64,000 nt of DNA. It comes from CAXBNB01 sp049115735 (GTDB lineage Bacteria; Bacteroidota; Bacteroidia; Cytophagales; Cyclobacteriaceae). Under the pieces are notes generated by a model, which saw only the letters and a list, made by a program, of their open reading frames with translations, was not told the origin of the DNA and ran no database searches. The translations under genes and the position numbers were made by a program. Of the stretch, positions 7,843 to 16,059 are shown one piece after another (positions within the stretch are counted from its first letter, which is position 1; the number at the start of each line of letters is the position of its first letter). The DNA lies in the NCBI GenBank assembly GCA_049115735.1, contig JAGDZP010000004.1:1-64000 (forward strand), read 5' to 3'.

Positions 7843-8895
7843 ATGGAAGAGAGTAAACTAAAGATTAACAAAAGAATTGTACTCTACTTTGGGTTAGGAG
7901 GCCTGCTCCCTGCGTTCTTTTTTACTGGAGAAGATTTGTACAATGACCAACTGGACCTCTCTTCAACATTCTTTTATTACAATTTACTTTTGAACATTGT
8001 AATATCCTGTATTCTTACCTCTATCATTTCTTTGATAGTTGCCTATTCTTTAGAAGGAATTGATCGAATATTACCTTGGAGAAAAAGTATCTGGAAAAGG
8101 TTTGCAGTCGATTTATTCATCACTCCGCTCATTGCCGTCATTAGCATCTATCCCTTCTGCTTCGTAACTTATGAGATTTTTGGTGGCAAGGACTCATTCC
8201 AAAGCCATGTCGTCCAAAATTTCGTTATTGCAATCGTCTTAGATTTGATCCTTGTGGCCATTTACGAGGGTGTATACTTTTTCAAACTTTGGAAAGACTC
8301 ATTGACAAAGACCGAAAAACTTGAAAAGGAATATATGTCTTCCAGGTTTGAAGCATTGAAGAATCAAATCAATCCCCATTTTCTTTTCAACTCGCTAAAC
8401 ACATTGTCCTCACTGGTGCATGAGGATGCCGACAAGTCCGAACAATTCATAGATGAATTTGCCAAGATCTATCGCTACGTCCTGGAGAATCAAGAAAATA
8501 TGGCGGTCTCACTCAAAAGTGAATTGGAGTTTACCCACTCCTACCTATATCTGCAAAAAATTCGCTTTGGTGAAAGCCTGGATAGTGAAATAAAAATTGA
8601 AGCCTCCAAATTGGATTATATGATTCCCACATTGTCTCTCCAGTTGCTGATAGAGAATGCCATCAAACACAACAAAGTAACAAAATCTGATCCACTGAAA
8701 ATTGTGATTCGAAATGAGGACCATTATTTGATCGTAGAAAATAATTTACAGCGTCGAGAGACCAACGAAAATTCAACCGGCATTGGACTTAGCAATCTGA
8801 CGGAGCGATACAAACTGATGACTGATCAACTTCCTGAATTCATTGTAACGGACAATTCTTATATTGCAAAAATCCCTCTGATAAAAGAAATTTGA
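7843..8895 (+). CDS. LytS-type sensor histidine kinase (pair 2)
   Basis: This 350-aa membrane kinase is paralogous to the one at 5367-6488. It has four probable transmembrane segments (about residues 12-28, 46-70, 88-112, 126-148), a linker helix, phosphoacceptor H179 in INPHFLFNSLNTLSSL and N-box LLIENAIKHN with a G-rich TGIGLSNL. No extracytoplasmic sensor domain is seen. The partner regulator starts 6 bp after its stop. The predicted -7 box lies only 7 nt before the ATG. The promoter's half-sites are shared with the RND efflux operon 6 kb downstream, suggesting that this pair controls the pump. Confidence 0.93.
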   Translation: MEESKLKINKRIVLYFGLGGLLPAFFFTGEDLYNDQLDLSSTFFYYNLLLNIVISCILTSIISLIVAYSLEGIDRILPWRKSIWKRFAVDLFITPLIAVISIYPFCFVTYEIFGGKDSFQSHVVQNFVIAIVLDLILVAIYEGVYFFKLWKDSLTKTEKLEKEYMSSRFEALKNQINPHFLFNSLNTLSSLVHEDADKSEQFIDEFAKIYRYVLENQENMAVSLKSELEFTHSYLYLQKIRFGESLDSEIKIEASKLDYMIPTLSLQLLIENAIKHNKVTKSDPLKIVIRNEDHYLIVENNLQRRETNENSTGIGLSNLTERYKLMTDQLPEFIVTDNSYIAKIPLIKEI

Positions 8896-8901
8896 AATGC
8901 C

Positions 8902-9660
8902 ATGACCAAAGTCCTGATCATAGAAGACGAGTTCTACGCTGCACAAAAGCTCATTCGCCAGCTCAATAATATTGACCCGGAAATAGAAGTATTAGAAACC
9001 CTGGACTCGGTGGATGAATCTGTAAAATGGCTAAAGGCTAACACTGCCGACCTCATCTTTTTAGACATACATCTTGGTGATGATGAGAGCTTCAAAATAT
9101 TTGAGCGAATCAAAGTAAAGACTCCAATCATTTTTACAACCGCATATGACCAGTATGCCATCAAAGCGTTTAAGCTAAACAGCATAGACTATTTGCTTAA
9201 GCCTATAAACAAAAATGAGTTGAAGGTTGCCATAGAGAAATACCACGAACAAAAGTTGCAACCACAGGCTTTTGACTACAATACGTTATTGTCCTCTCTG
9301 AAATCTGGCGAACAAAGCAGTTACCAAAAGAGGTTTATGGTGTATGTTGGCGACAAGGTAAAGTCTATACCTGTGGAAGATGTGGCCTATTTTTTTGCTG
9401 AAGGAAAATATGCTTATCTCGTATCCAATGCAGGCAAGGAGTATATCGTAGACTACACGCTGGAAAAGCTTGACAAGCTTCTAAATCAGGATAAGTTCTT
9501 TCGCATCAACCGTCAATTCATCATTGGCATAGAAGCCATAGATGAGATGATTGCCTACACAAAAGGGCGATTGAAAATTGAGCTGAACCCAACAAGCAAG
9601 AAAGAGGCTATTGTAAGTATTGAAAGGGCGTCAGAATTTAAAAAGTGGTTGAATCACTGA
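8902..9660 (+). CDS. LytTR-family response regulator (pair 2)
   Basis: This 252-aa response regulator has a receiver domain with acidic pocket IIEDE, phosphoacceptor D55 (LIFLDIH) and DYLLKPI, then a LytTR DNA-binding domain from about residue 140 (RFMVYVGDKVKSIPVEDV). It is co-transcribed with the upstream kinase. It probably binds CAGGTTCAT-type repeats in its own promoter and upstream of 14702; this is inferred from site sharing. Its 3' end overlaps the convergent gene at 9654-10136 by 7 bp. Confidence 0.93.
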   Translation: MTKVLIIEDEFYAAQKLIRQLNNIDPEIEVLETLDSVDESVKWLKANTADLIFLDIHLGDDESFKIFERIKVKTPIIFTTAYDQYAIKAFKLNSIDYLLKPINKNELKVAIEKYHEQKLQPQAFDYNTLLSSLKSGEQSSYQKRFMVYVGDKVKSIPVEDVAYFFAEGKYAYLVSNAGKEYIVDYTLEKLDKLLNQDKFFRINRQFIIGIEAIDEMIAYTKGRLKIELNPTSKKEAIVSIERASEFKKWLNH

Positions 9661-10136
9661 TGTCCCGTATTGTCCTGGACATTAGTTCCTAAAAAATTCG
9701 CCAATTTCTCTGATCGTTTTAACACCTCATTTTTATCCGCTAAGGCTAACAGATGAATTTTTCCCCCACTTGTCAATTTTAAATACGCATTATATTCCTT
9801 GCTCTTGAATTCAGAAGATTGGGTAGTCCTTGGCGTGTACATCCTTTGGCTCATGTTTTTAGAGTTAATAAAAATTTTCGTAACGCCATTATAGGTTTGC
9901 CACTTGCCTGTTTTGATGAAAAAGTAAGAATTGTATTCCCGGTATGTGTTGTTTGACTGATTGAACTCCGTACCGCAATAAGACGTTAGCATCCAGCCAC
10001 TGAGCAGTAGTAAAATAGGTGTCAAAATGGAGAGCTGGCTGAGCGCTATCAATCCCCCAATAAGTAAGAGCCCCCCTACTAATTGAAAATGCCATGGAAA
10101 CAACTTCCCAGCTTTCAGGTCAAAAGTATTTTGCAT
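9654..10136 (-). CDS. Membrane protein of unknown function (160 aa)
   Basis: I do not recognise the family. From ATG 10136 (MQNTFDLKAGKLFPW) the protein has two closely spaced hydrophobic segments (HFQLVGGLLLIGGLIALS and ILTPILLLLSGWMLTSY), then a cytoplasmic-looking domain of about 95 residues with several beta strands. An upstream in-frame ATG at 10175 would add 13 residues, but the M14 start gives a more natural N-terminus. Its 3' end overlaps the pair 2 regulator gene tail to tail. It resembles PH-like small membrane proteins in layout only; no function is assigned. Confidence 0.75.
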   Translation of the reverse strand: MQNTFDLKAGKLFPWHFQLVGGLLLIGGLIALSQLSILTPILLLLSGWMLTSYCGTEFNQSNNTYREYNSYFFIKTGKWQTYNGVTKIFINSKNMSQRMYTPRTTQSSEFKSKEYNAYLKLTSGGKIHLLALADKNEVLKRSEKLANFLGTNVQDNTGHQ

Positions 10137-10260
10137 AAATAAGTTTTTCCCAACCCAAATTATGCATTTTCGCATAACTTGTCCAGTGGACAGACGAAAG
10201 CTTTGCTTTGTCTGGGTTACCCTAGGTTAAAGATATTGAAGGAGAAAGTATAAATGCCAG

Positions 10261-11361
10261 TTACATCTCCAATTCTTCAAAAAACTCATCTATCAAATAG
10301 ACAAATGCATATTCCTTGGAGTTTTGTGCTAACTCCAGATTCGAAACAACTGTTGCGGTCAGATTAGACTGGCTTTCGAGAAGGAATTCTAAATAAAGCT
10401 TAAGCTGATTCCTTGTCAGTAATTGAGCGTATGACGAAAGTATTTCCACGGCACTATGATGCGATTCATTTAATTTCTGAATCAGTTGGGTCCTGGAGTT
10501 GACATCTAGAGCACTAAAATTGGTATAGAATTGCCTAACCATTCCTTCCTGAATTAGCATATTGATAGGCATTTTTTTCATAATGTATCCTCTGTTTAAT
10601 GGGCTGGTTCCATTAAAAATGTGGGCTATTCTGTCTCCATGTAATGCAAAATCTTCAGCATCCATTTTCTTCAAAGCATAAGTTTGGTAGTCCTGATACT
10701 CTGAAAACAAAAAACTGAGTTGAATTGAATCGTTGTAGTTTTCTTTCAGGCGATCTTTCATTTTTTGCTTTATTTCCCCATGAATCAGATGCCAAAGAGT
10801 ATAGCATGAATATAAGCCGCCTTCTACCACCGCTTCTTTGATCTCCTTTTTGGTAGCACTAGTCATACCGTCAACACTTACATTCTTAACTGACTGACTG
10901 CTATCTGTCGGCACTCTGATTACCAAATCATCCATCTTCTTTCTCCTTAGTATTGAATTATTATCCATCAACAAACCGTGCAACCTGCTGTAATCCTCAC
11001 TATCAAATGGATCGTGATCATATTTTGTCAATGGATCTTCATGATGAATGCCAAAGCCTACATAATTGCCCAAAAGGTTCCAATAAAGCTTTATTCTGGC
11101 TAGTCGGCATTCACCATCGGCGCAAACTGTCGTTTCCAGGTCGGAGAAATATAAAAGGGCTTCTTTGTCTGCATTCATCAAAATATTCACCTGATGCTGC
11201 ATAAGTGAATCCATACTCTGAAAGACAATGCTGTCTGCGGTGATAGTGGCTTTTTGCCACTCATCTCCCATGTTGAAAAACATGGGGGCATTCTTCTCAT
11301 TAATAGATTTGAATCCTAAAAATGACAGGAGCAAAAACCCGGAAAAATACTTATAGTTCAA
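10261..11361 (-). CDS. Secreted protein of unknown function with a DhdPF..eDYsRLH-like motif
   Basis: This 366-aa product starts at TTG 11361, which overlaps the end of the oxidoreductase gene by 11 bp and so looks translationally coupled. The N-terminus YKYFSGFLLLSFLGFKS is a probable signal peptide. Around residues 80-140 is a conserved-looking stretch with VCADGECRLARIKLYWNLLG and DHDPFDSEDYSRLHGLL. The rest is helical and repeat-like. I recall similar D.PF...DY.RLH strings in FMN-binding-like periplasmic proteins, but I am not certain. Genetic coupling to the FAD oxidoreductase suggests a shared pathway. Confidence 0.75.
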   Translation of the reverse strand: MNYKYFSGFLLLSFLGFKSINEKNAPMFFNMGDEWQKATITADSIVFQSMDSLMQHQVNILMNADKEALLYFSDLETTVCADGECRLARIKLYWNLLGNYVGFGIHHEDPLTKYDHDPFDSEDYSRLHGLLMDNNSILRRKKMDDLVIRVPTDSSQSVKNVSVDGMTSATKKEIKEAVVEGGLYSCYTLWHLIHGEIKQKMKDRLKENYNDSIQLSFLFSEYQDYQTYALKKMDAEDFALHGDRIAHIFNGTSPLNRGYIMKKMPINMLIQEGMVRQFYTNFSALDVNSRTQLIQKLNESHHSAVEILSSYAQLLTRNQLKLYLEFLLESQSNLTATVVSNLELAQNSKEYAFVYLIDEFFEELEM

Positions 11362-13129
11362 CGCTATTGCTGTTTTCCACGAGTTCCATCAACTCTTCCA
11401 AATGGTCTGTGTACACGTCTCTGGGCGTGCAATTATACTTTTTACACAAGGAAGACGCCAAGCCTACCGCAACACCCATTTGACCAGTAGTCCTCATTAC
11501 CCTAGGTCCTCCCAGTCCTATGTGTGAACAGCTAAAGTTCCTTCCAGCCATAAAGAGGTTACTGATGTTTCTCGAATACAAACTTCTGTATGGTATGTAA
11601 TATTTCTTAGTCTTATAGAACAGGGCTTCAGATAAAAAATCTGGTTTAGAACTATTTATCAGGTTTTGCTGATAGTGTACGTCCACAGCCCGTATTTCCT
11701 GCACAACAGAGTCTGGAAACTTGGTCAGGTTCACCACATCATTATGATTAAAAATATGATCCCCAACCAATCGACGCGACTCTCTTTTCCCAACAAGGTA
11801 GGACACCCAGTTCAATTTGTAGTTTTTGTTTTCTTCAAGTTTTTTCGCATTTGCGAATGAGCCATAGATCGCCCTCAACATGTGATCTCGAATCTGTTCA
11901 GCATCATGGATCTGGTGCAGGTCGTTTCTAGAAAATTCCCAGTACCACTCTCCTGCTATAGCCACATGCTCTTTTGATATGTCTGCTGCCCAGGGCAATT
12001 CCGGGAATGCCTCCTCTTTGTCGGATACTTCATTTTGCCACAGGACCGAAGAACCCATTACAAAGTTGTCCTCCTGCTCTGGGCTCCAAAGCTCTCCCCA
12101 TTCATCCCAGGCCTCTCCATATTTATGCACGCTTTCCCTGCCATAGGAAAACTCTGCTCCAGCCCAATATCCTATCCATCCGTCACCAGTAGAATCCACA
12201 AAACGGGGTGCCTTGAAGCGAATTCGCTCACCTGTGGAAGTTTGTCTGGCATCTACATAATCAATTGTGCCGTCTGTGGCCTTGGCGTCATAAGCCCTCC
12301 AGTTTAGGTATAGACTAATGTTCTTATAGCTTTTGACGTTCCTATCCCTTTTTTTCTGATCCTCCTTTGCCTTGTAGGATCCATTGGGGTAGTGCTCGGT
12401 ATCAATCAACTTGAGAATGCGCTCGTATTTTCCATATATGCCCAAAGTGTGCACTCTTATTTCGCTACTGGCATTGCCACCGAGCAATGGTCTATCATGT
12501 ATTAATGCCACTTCTAGCCCTTGCTCTGCTGCAGCTATAGCTGCAGCACATCCGGCTATCCCTCCTCCTGTTATCACCAGATCGTAGGATTCTTCGATAG
12601 AAGGAGCAACTGGCTCACTCAATTTATCCTTTTTCCAAGCAGTCAGCTTTTTTACCGATCGGGGTGGCTCCTCCTGGCTTTGACTAAAGTAGATGGCGTC
12701 ACATCTGCCATTAAACCCGGTTAGATCGATCAGCTCAATATTTACTTTTTTGGATTTTATTTTAGTCGTACCTGCATATTCCCAATTCCATCCGGGATTT
12801 ACACCAATCTCCTTGTCTATTTCTTCCCCATTAACCGAAATCTTAAATCTGCCAGGGGCTTCCCAGTTTCCAGGCACCCAATTCATAGTCCTAAGCCAGA
12901 CATGGTATTCACCTTTCTCCTTGAAGTTTACTTCTGTCATTGCATTTTCTACGGGCACCCCCATGCCGTGAGCCATGAGGTAGGGTGACCCCATTTGCTC
13001 AACAAATTGCGGATCGACTACCCATCCACCATGATTGATAAATGACTCGGCTTCTATTAGTATGCTCTCTTGTGCTTGAGCAGAACCGAGGATGAAAATA
13101 AGTGCGAATAGTTTCAATAGCTTTTTCAT
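11351..13129 (-). CDS. Secreted FAD-dependent oxidoreductase with N-terminal beta-sandwich
   Basis: The 592-aa protein has a Sec signal peptide (MKKLLKLFALIFILGSAQA). A beta-rich region of about 125 residues, like a carbohydrate-binding module, follows and ends near GFNGRCDAIYF. Next comes an FAD_oxidored-type domain with the dinucleotide motif GGGIAGCAAAIAAAEQG and the family phrases LLGGNASSEIRVH and FVDSTGDGWIGYWAG. Such enzymes in Bacteroidota are often near sugar catabolism genes, but the substrate is unknown. The -7-like AAATTTTG lies 5 nt before the ATG, so the mRNA may be almost leaderless. It is followed by and coupled to the 366-aa secreted protein. Confidence 0.88.
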   Translation of the reverse strand: MKKLLKLFALIFILGSAQAQESILIEAESFINHGGWVVDPQFVEQMGSPYLMAHGMGVPVENAMTEVNFKEKGEYHVWLRTMNWVPGNWEAPGRFKISVNGEEIDKEIGVNPGWNWEYAGTTKIKSKKVNIELIDLTGFNGRCDAIYFSQSQEEPPRSVKKLTAWKKDKLSEPVAPSIEESYDLVITGGGIAGCAAAIAAAEQGLEVALIHDRPLLGGNASSEIRVHTLGIYGKYERILKLIDTEHYPNGSYKAKEDQKKRDRNVKSYKNISLYLNWRAYDAKATDGTIDYVDARQTSTGERIRFKAPRFVDSTGDGWIGYWAGAEFSYGRESVHKYGEAWDEWGELWSPEQEDNFVMGSSVLWQNEVSDKEEAFPELPWAADISKEHVAIAGEWYWEFSRNDLHQIHDAEQIRDHMLRAIYGSFANAKKLEENKNYKLNWVSYLVGKRESRRLVGDHIFNHNDVVNLTKFPDSVVQEIRAVDVHYQQNLINSSKPDFLSEALFYKTKKYYIPYRSLYSRNISNLFMAGRNFSCSHIGLGGPRVMRTTGQMGVAVGLASSLCKKYNCTPRDVYTDHLEELMELVENSNSVEL

Positions 13130-13218
13130 AAGTGCAAAATTTTGCTTTATCTGGCTTAAATTATTATGCTATATTAGATATGTTCTCAATCTATACAAAA
13201 GTTTTAAATATGCAATGA

Positions 13219-13251
13219 TTGAGCAAATGCTATGCACAAGTTATATATTTG
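13219..13251 (+). promoter_or_regulatory. Probable promoter of the HTH-like/PKD membrane protein
   Basis: TTG at 13219-13221, 22 bp, then TATATTTG at 13244-13251, an exact match to TAnnTTTG. The start codon is at 13296. Confidence 0.5.
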
Positions 13252-13295
13252 ATTACTTGATAGTTAAGAAACATGTGAGAGTGCAATTTTAGAAG

Positions 13296-14537
13296 ATGAA
13301 TCAGCCCAGGGAGTTAAAATATATTGCAAATATCGTTAGTGATATTGAGTCCTGTTTGGACTGGGGTAAAGCATCGGAATGGAAGAATAGCAATTTTATA
13401 GACCTGAGTAATGAGGTCAAAAGAGCCTCGGGTGTGCGCATCAGTGCCGACACTTTGAAGCGTATTTTTGGCAAAACAAAAACTTCAGAGCAGTACGACC
13501 CTCAACCTGCCACCAAAGATGCACTGGCTGTTTTTATCGGGTACGAGAGCTGGTCGGACTTCAAAATCAAGAACCCTATTCAAAAGGAAACGGGCAGTAC
13601 GACTAAACCTGATCCATCTGGAAGAAAAAGTATTGCTATCATTATTCCTTTGATAGTGGCAGTAGCAATTGCTCTTCTTTATTTCATGATCTCTAACCCA
13701 AAGCAAACCAACTACCACTTCAGTGTTTCTGGAAAATACCTGACAGGAAAAGCATACCACACAGCTGTTTTTGAATATGATATTACTCAGGTAGCCACGG
13801 ATAGTATTTTTATGGACTTTGGTGATGACAGCCCACCTCAGGTATTGGATAAAAACAACAGCGCTATTTCTCATTACTACAGAGGGCCCGGGCGATATGA
13901 TGTGCGTATGCTTATAGACGAACAAGCTGTCTATGATACGACAGTTTATCTAAAAACAGAGGGCTGGGAAGCGCACACCTATTTTCAGAGGGAAGAGCAC
14001 ACCGAATACCTCCCAATTTATGACTTCACTGATTTCACAGGGGCTATGTCAACAAGTTTGGACTTGCCTCGAAACAAAGGAATAGATACAACCCAAATGT
14101 ATTGGGTACAATATTCGGATTATCATGAATACAATATCGATGGGGATAATTTTGAACTATCGGCAGAATTGCGAAACAATTATGAGATCATACCCGCTCG
14201 TTGTTACCACGTGAAGATTAGGTTGACTGGTGAACATGGTGATATCAGGCTTTACTTCCTGAAGGAAGGTTGCTCCAAATGGGTGCGGCTTGAGTTTGGT
14301 GAAATATCTTTAAATGGTGAGACCATGGACCTCTCTGCCTTCGGCAAAGACTTTCTGGATTTTAGAAATGTTCGTGTTAAAAATGAGGGCAAAAATGTTT
14401 CCGTTTATTACAACGATACGCTACTCATTTCCCAGTCATACAAGCAATCACTAGGTAAGCTTCTCGGCCTATCCTATACATTTTCGGGTCATGGTGGTGC
14501 AGTGAGGAATTCAAAGCTTGTTGACCTAGAGCGGTAA
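13296..14537 (+). CDS. Membrane protein with HTH-like N-terminus, one TM helix, PKD domain and lectin-like C-terminus
   Basis: This 413-aa protein has a cytoplasmic N-terminus of about 100 residues containing FIDLSNEVKRAS and RISADTLKRIFG, followed by ATKDALAVFIGYESWSDF. I associate this with a Bacteroidota family whose N-terminus looks DNA-binding. A single transmembrane helix follows (SIAIIIPLIVAVAIALLYFM, about residues 110-130), then a PKD-like domain (MDFGDDSPPQ, HYYRGPGRYDVRMLI) and a beta-sandwich C-terminus. The layout suggests a one-component signal protein linking an outside ligand, perhaps a glycan, to gene regulation. It is divergent from the secreted FAD oxidoreductase, a plausible target. 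This role is inference. Confidence 0.85.
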   Translation: MNQPRELKYIANIVSDIESCLDWGKASEWKNSNFIDLSNEVKRASGVRISADTLKRIFGKTKTSEQYDPQPATKDALAVFIGYESWSDFKIKNPIQKETGSTTKPDPSGRKSIAIIIPLIVAVAIALLYFMISNPKQTNYHFSVSGKYLTGKAYHTAVFEYDITQVATDSIFMDFGDDSPPQVLDKNNSAISHYYRGPGRYDVRMLIDEQAVYDTTVYLKTEGWEAHTYFQREEHTEYLPIYDFTDFTGAMSTSLDLPRNKGIDTTQMYWVQYSDYHEYNIDGDNFELSAELRNNYEIIPARCYHVKIRLTGEHGDIRLYFLKEGCSKWVRLEFGEISLNGETMDLSAFGKDFLDFRNVRVKNEGKNVSVYYNDTLLISQSYKQSLGKLLGLSYTFSGHGGAVRNSKLVDLER

Positions 14538-14596
14538 AAAATGCACTTTAAATACTAAATTCTCCTAAAAGGCCTTCCCAACCATCCCCCATTCTT

Positions 14597-14667
14597 CCGG
14601 TTCATTCCGTAATAATTCAGGTTCATTCTCTTACTATATAGTATGCGCTAACCAAGTCGTTCTTTTG
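14597..14667 (+). promoter_or_regulatory. Predicted LytTR-controlled promoter of the RND efflux operon
   Basis: Half-sites CCGGTTCAT (14597-14605) and CAGGTTCAT (14618-14626) are direct repeats 21 bp apart, with 8 of 9 identity and the same TTCATTC extension. Exactly 33 bp later is TTCTTTTG (14660-14667), a 7 of 8 match to TAnnTTTG. No TTG-type -33 element is present at the usual place, as expected for an activator-dependent promoter. It is identical in geometry to the pair 2 kinase promoter. Confidence 0.75.
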
Positions 14668-14701
14668 TCGTGTTATTCATCAGCAACAAACGAATACCAC
14701 G

Positions 14702-16048
14702 ATGCGACAACTGACAATTACTCTACTCATTCTGCTAACTGCCCAGAGCATTCAAGGCCAGGACATCCTTGATCAGTACATCCTGGAGGGAATAAAAAAC
14801 AACAACACCCTGAGACAAACATCTCTTCAGTTTGAGGCTTCTTTGGAAGCGCTGAACGAAGCTAGGGGCGGAATGCTCCCTAAATTCGATTTCAGTTCCA
14901 GGTACACTAAAGCTACCGGAGGTCGAAATTTTGAGTTCCCGGTTGGCGACCTAATGAACCCTGTTTATAGCTCATTGAATAGTTTGATTGGAGAAGAGCA
15001 GTTTCCACAAATTGAGAATCTTAATTTGAATTTCAACAGAACTACAGACATAGATACCAAAATCTCTGTTTCACAGCCTTTGTTTGACAAACGGCTATCG
15101 TATCAAAAAAACATTGCTGAGGATCAGGCTAAAATGAGCCAGGTAGATGTGGCTATTCAGAAAAGAGCATTGATATCAGATATCAAGCAGTCATATTTCA
15201 GCTACCTCAAAACTGATAAACTAAGAGAACTACTGGATTCAACAAAGTCTGTGGTACAGGAAAACCTTCGTGTGAGTCAGGTACTTCATGAAAATGATAA
15301 AGTTACACTGGATGTGGTACTGAGGGCAAAAACAGAAATCAGCAAGGTGGATTTGCAAATAGCTGAAGCTGAAAAAATGAGAAATAGCACCAGGGCATAT
15401 TTCAATTTCCTTTTAAATAGACCCTTAGAAACTGATATTATAAGAGAAGAAATAGGTGATAACCCGCAGCTTCCTTCAAATTTTCCACGAGAAATAAATC
15501 ATAGGGAAGAGCTTACCAAAATAGACCTTGGGCTGAAGGCTAATGAGTCAGAGCGAAAGCTATACGAGTCGAACAACCTCCCAAACATCTATGCAGCTGT
15601 TGACTATGGTTTTCAGGGGACTCAATACGAATTCAACAACAATTCTGACTACACCCTGGCGTCACTGGTACTCTCTTGGAACCTCTTTTCCGGCTTTCAA
15701 AACAAAGCCCGAAAACAGCAGACCATAATCAACCAACAGATACTGCAATCGAAGCAAAAGCAGCTGAATGACAACATCCAGCTAGAAGCTATTCAGGCTT
15801 TTTATGACCTGATAGAAAAGCAAAAGAGCTTTGCTTCAACACAAAAAATGACCGAGGAAGCTCAAACTACCTACGATCTGATAAACAGAAAATTCAAAGA
15901 AGGCATAGCAAGCCAGTTGGAGCTGATAGACGCCCGAAACAGCCTGACTAATGCCGCTATTCAAAACATTATTTCTAAATATGATATCTGGATGAGCTAT
16001 TCAGAATACGAAAAAGTAACAGCTTCATATCCAATAGAAAACCTGTAA
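14702..16048 (+). CDS. TolC-family outer membrane efflux protein
   Basis: This 448-aa protein is the outer-membrane channel of a tripartite pump. It has a signal peptide (LTITLLILLTAQSIQGQ) and the two long helical-hairpin repeats of the OEP family, visible as heptad-rich stretches near residues 40-70, 130-230 and 330-430, with the repeated phrase LNEARGGMLPKFDF / KANESERKLYESNNLPNIYA marking the two beta segments. It is the first gene of the operon and is followed 11 bp later by the adaptor gene. Predicted LytTR control. Confidence 0.93.
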   Translation: MRQLTITLLILLTAQSIQGQDILDQYILEGIKNNNTLRQTSLQFEASLEALNEARGGMLPKFDFSSRYTKATGGRNFEFPVGDLMNPVYSSLNSLIGEEQFPQIENLNLNFNRTTDIDTKISVSQPLFDKRLSYQKNIAEDQAKMSQVDVAIQKRALISDIKQSYFSYLKTDKLRELLDSTKSVVQENLRVSQVLHENDKVTLDVVLRAKTEISKVDLQIAEAEKMRNSTRAYFNFLLNRPLETDIIREEIGDNPQLPSNFPREINHREELTKIDLGLKANESERKLYESNNLPNIYAAVDYGFQGTQYEFNNNSDYTLASLVLSWNLFSGFQNKARKQQTIINQQILQSKQKQLNDNIQLEAIQAFYDLIEKQKSFASTQKMTEEAQTTYDLINRKFKEGIASQLELIDARNSLTNAAIQNIISKYDIWMSYSEYEKVTASYPIENL

Positions 16049-16059
16049 TATCTACTAAA

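Noticed and set aside
10191..10214. Hairpin CAGACGAAAGC / GCTTTGTCTG upstream of the 160-aa membrane protein.
   Set aside because: It has a bulge and no T-run on either strand, so I do not call a terminator; a leader hairpin is possible but unsupported.
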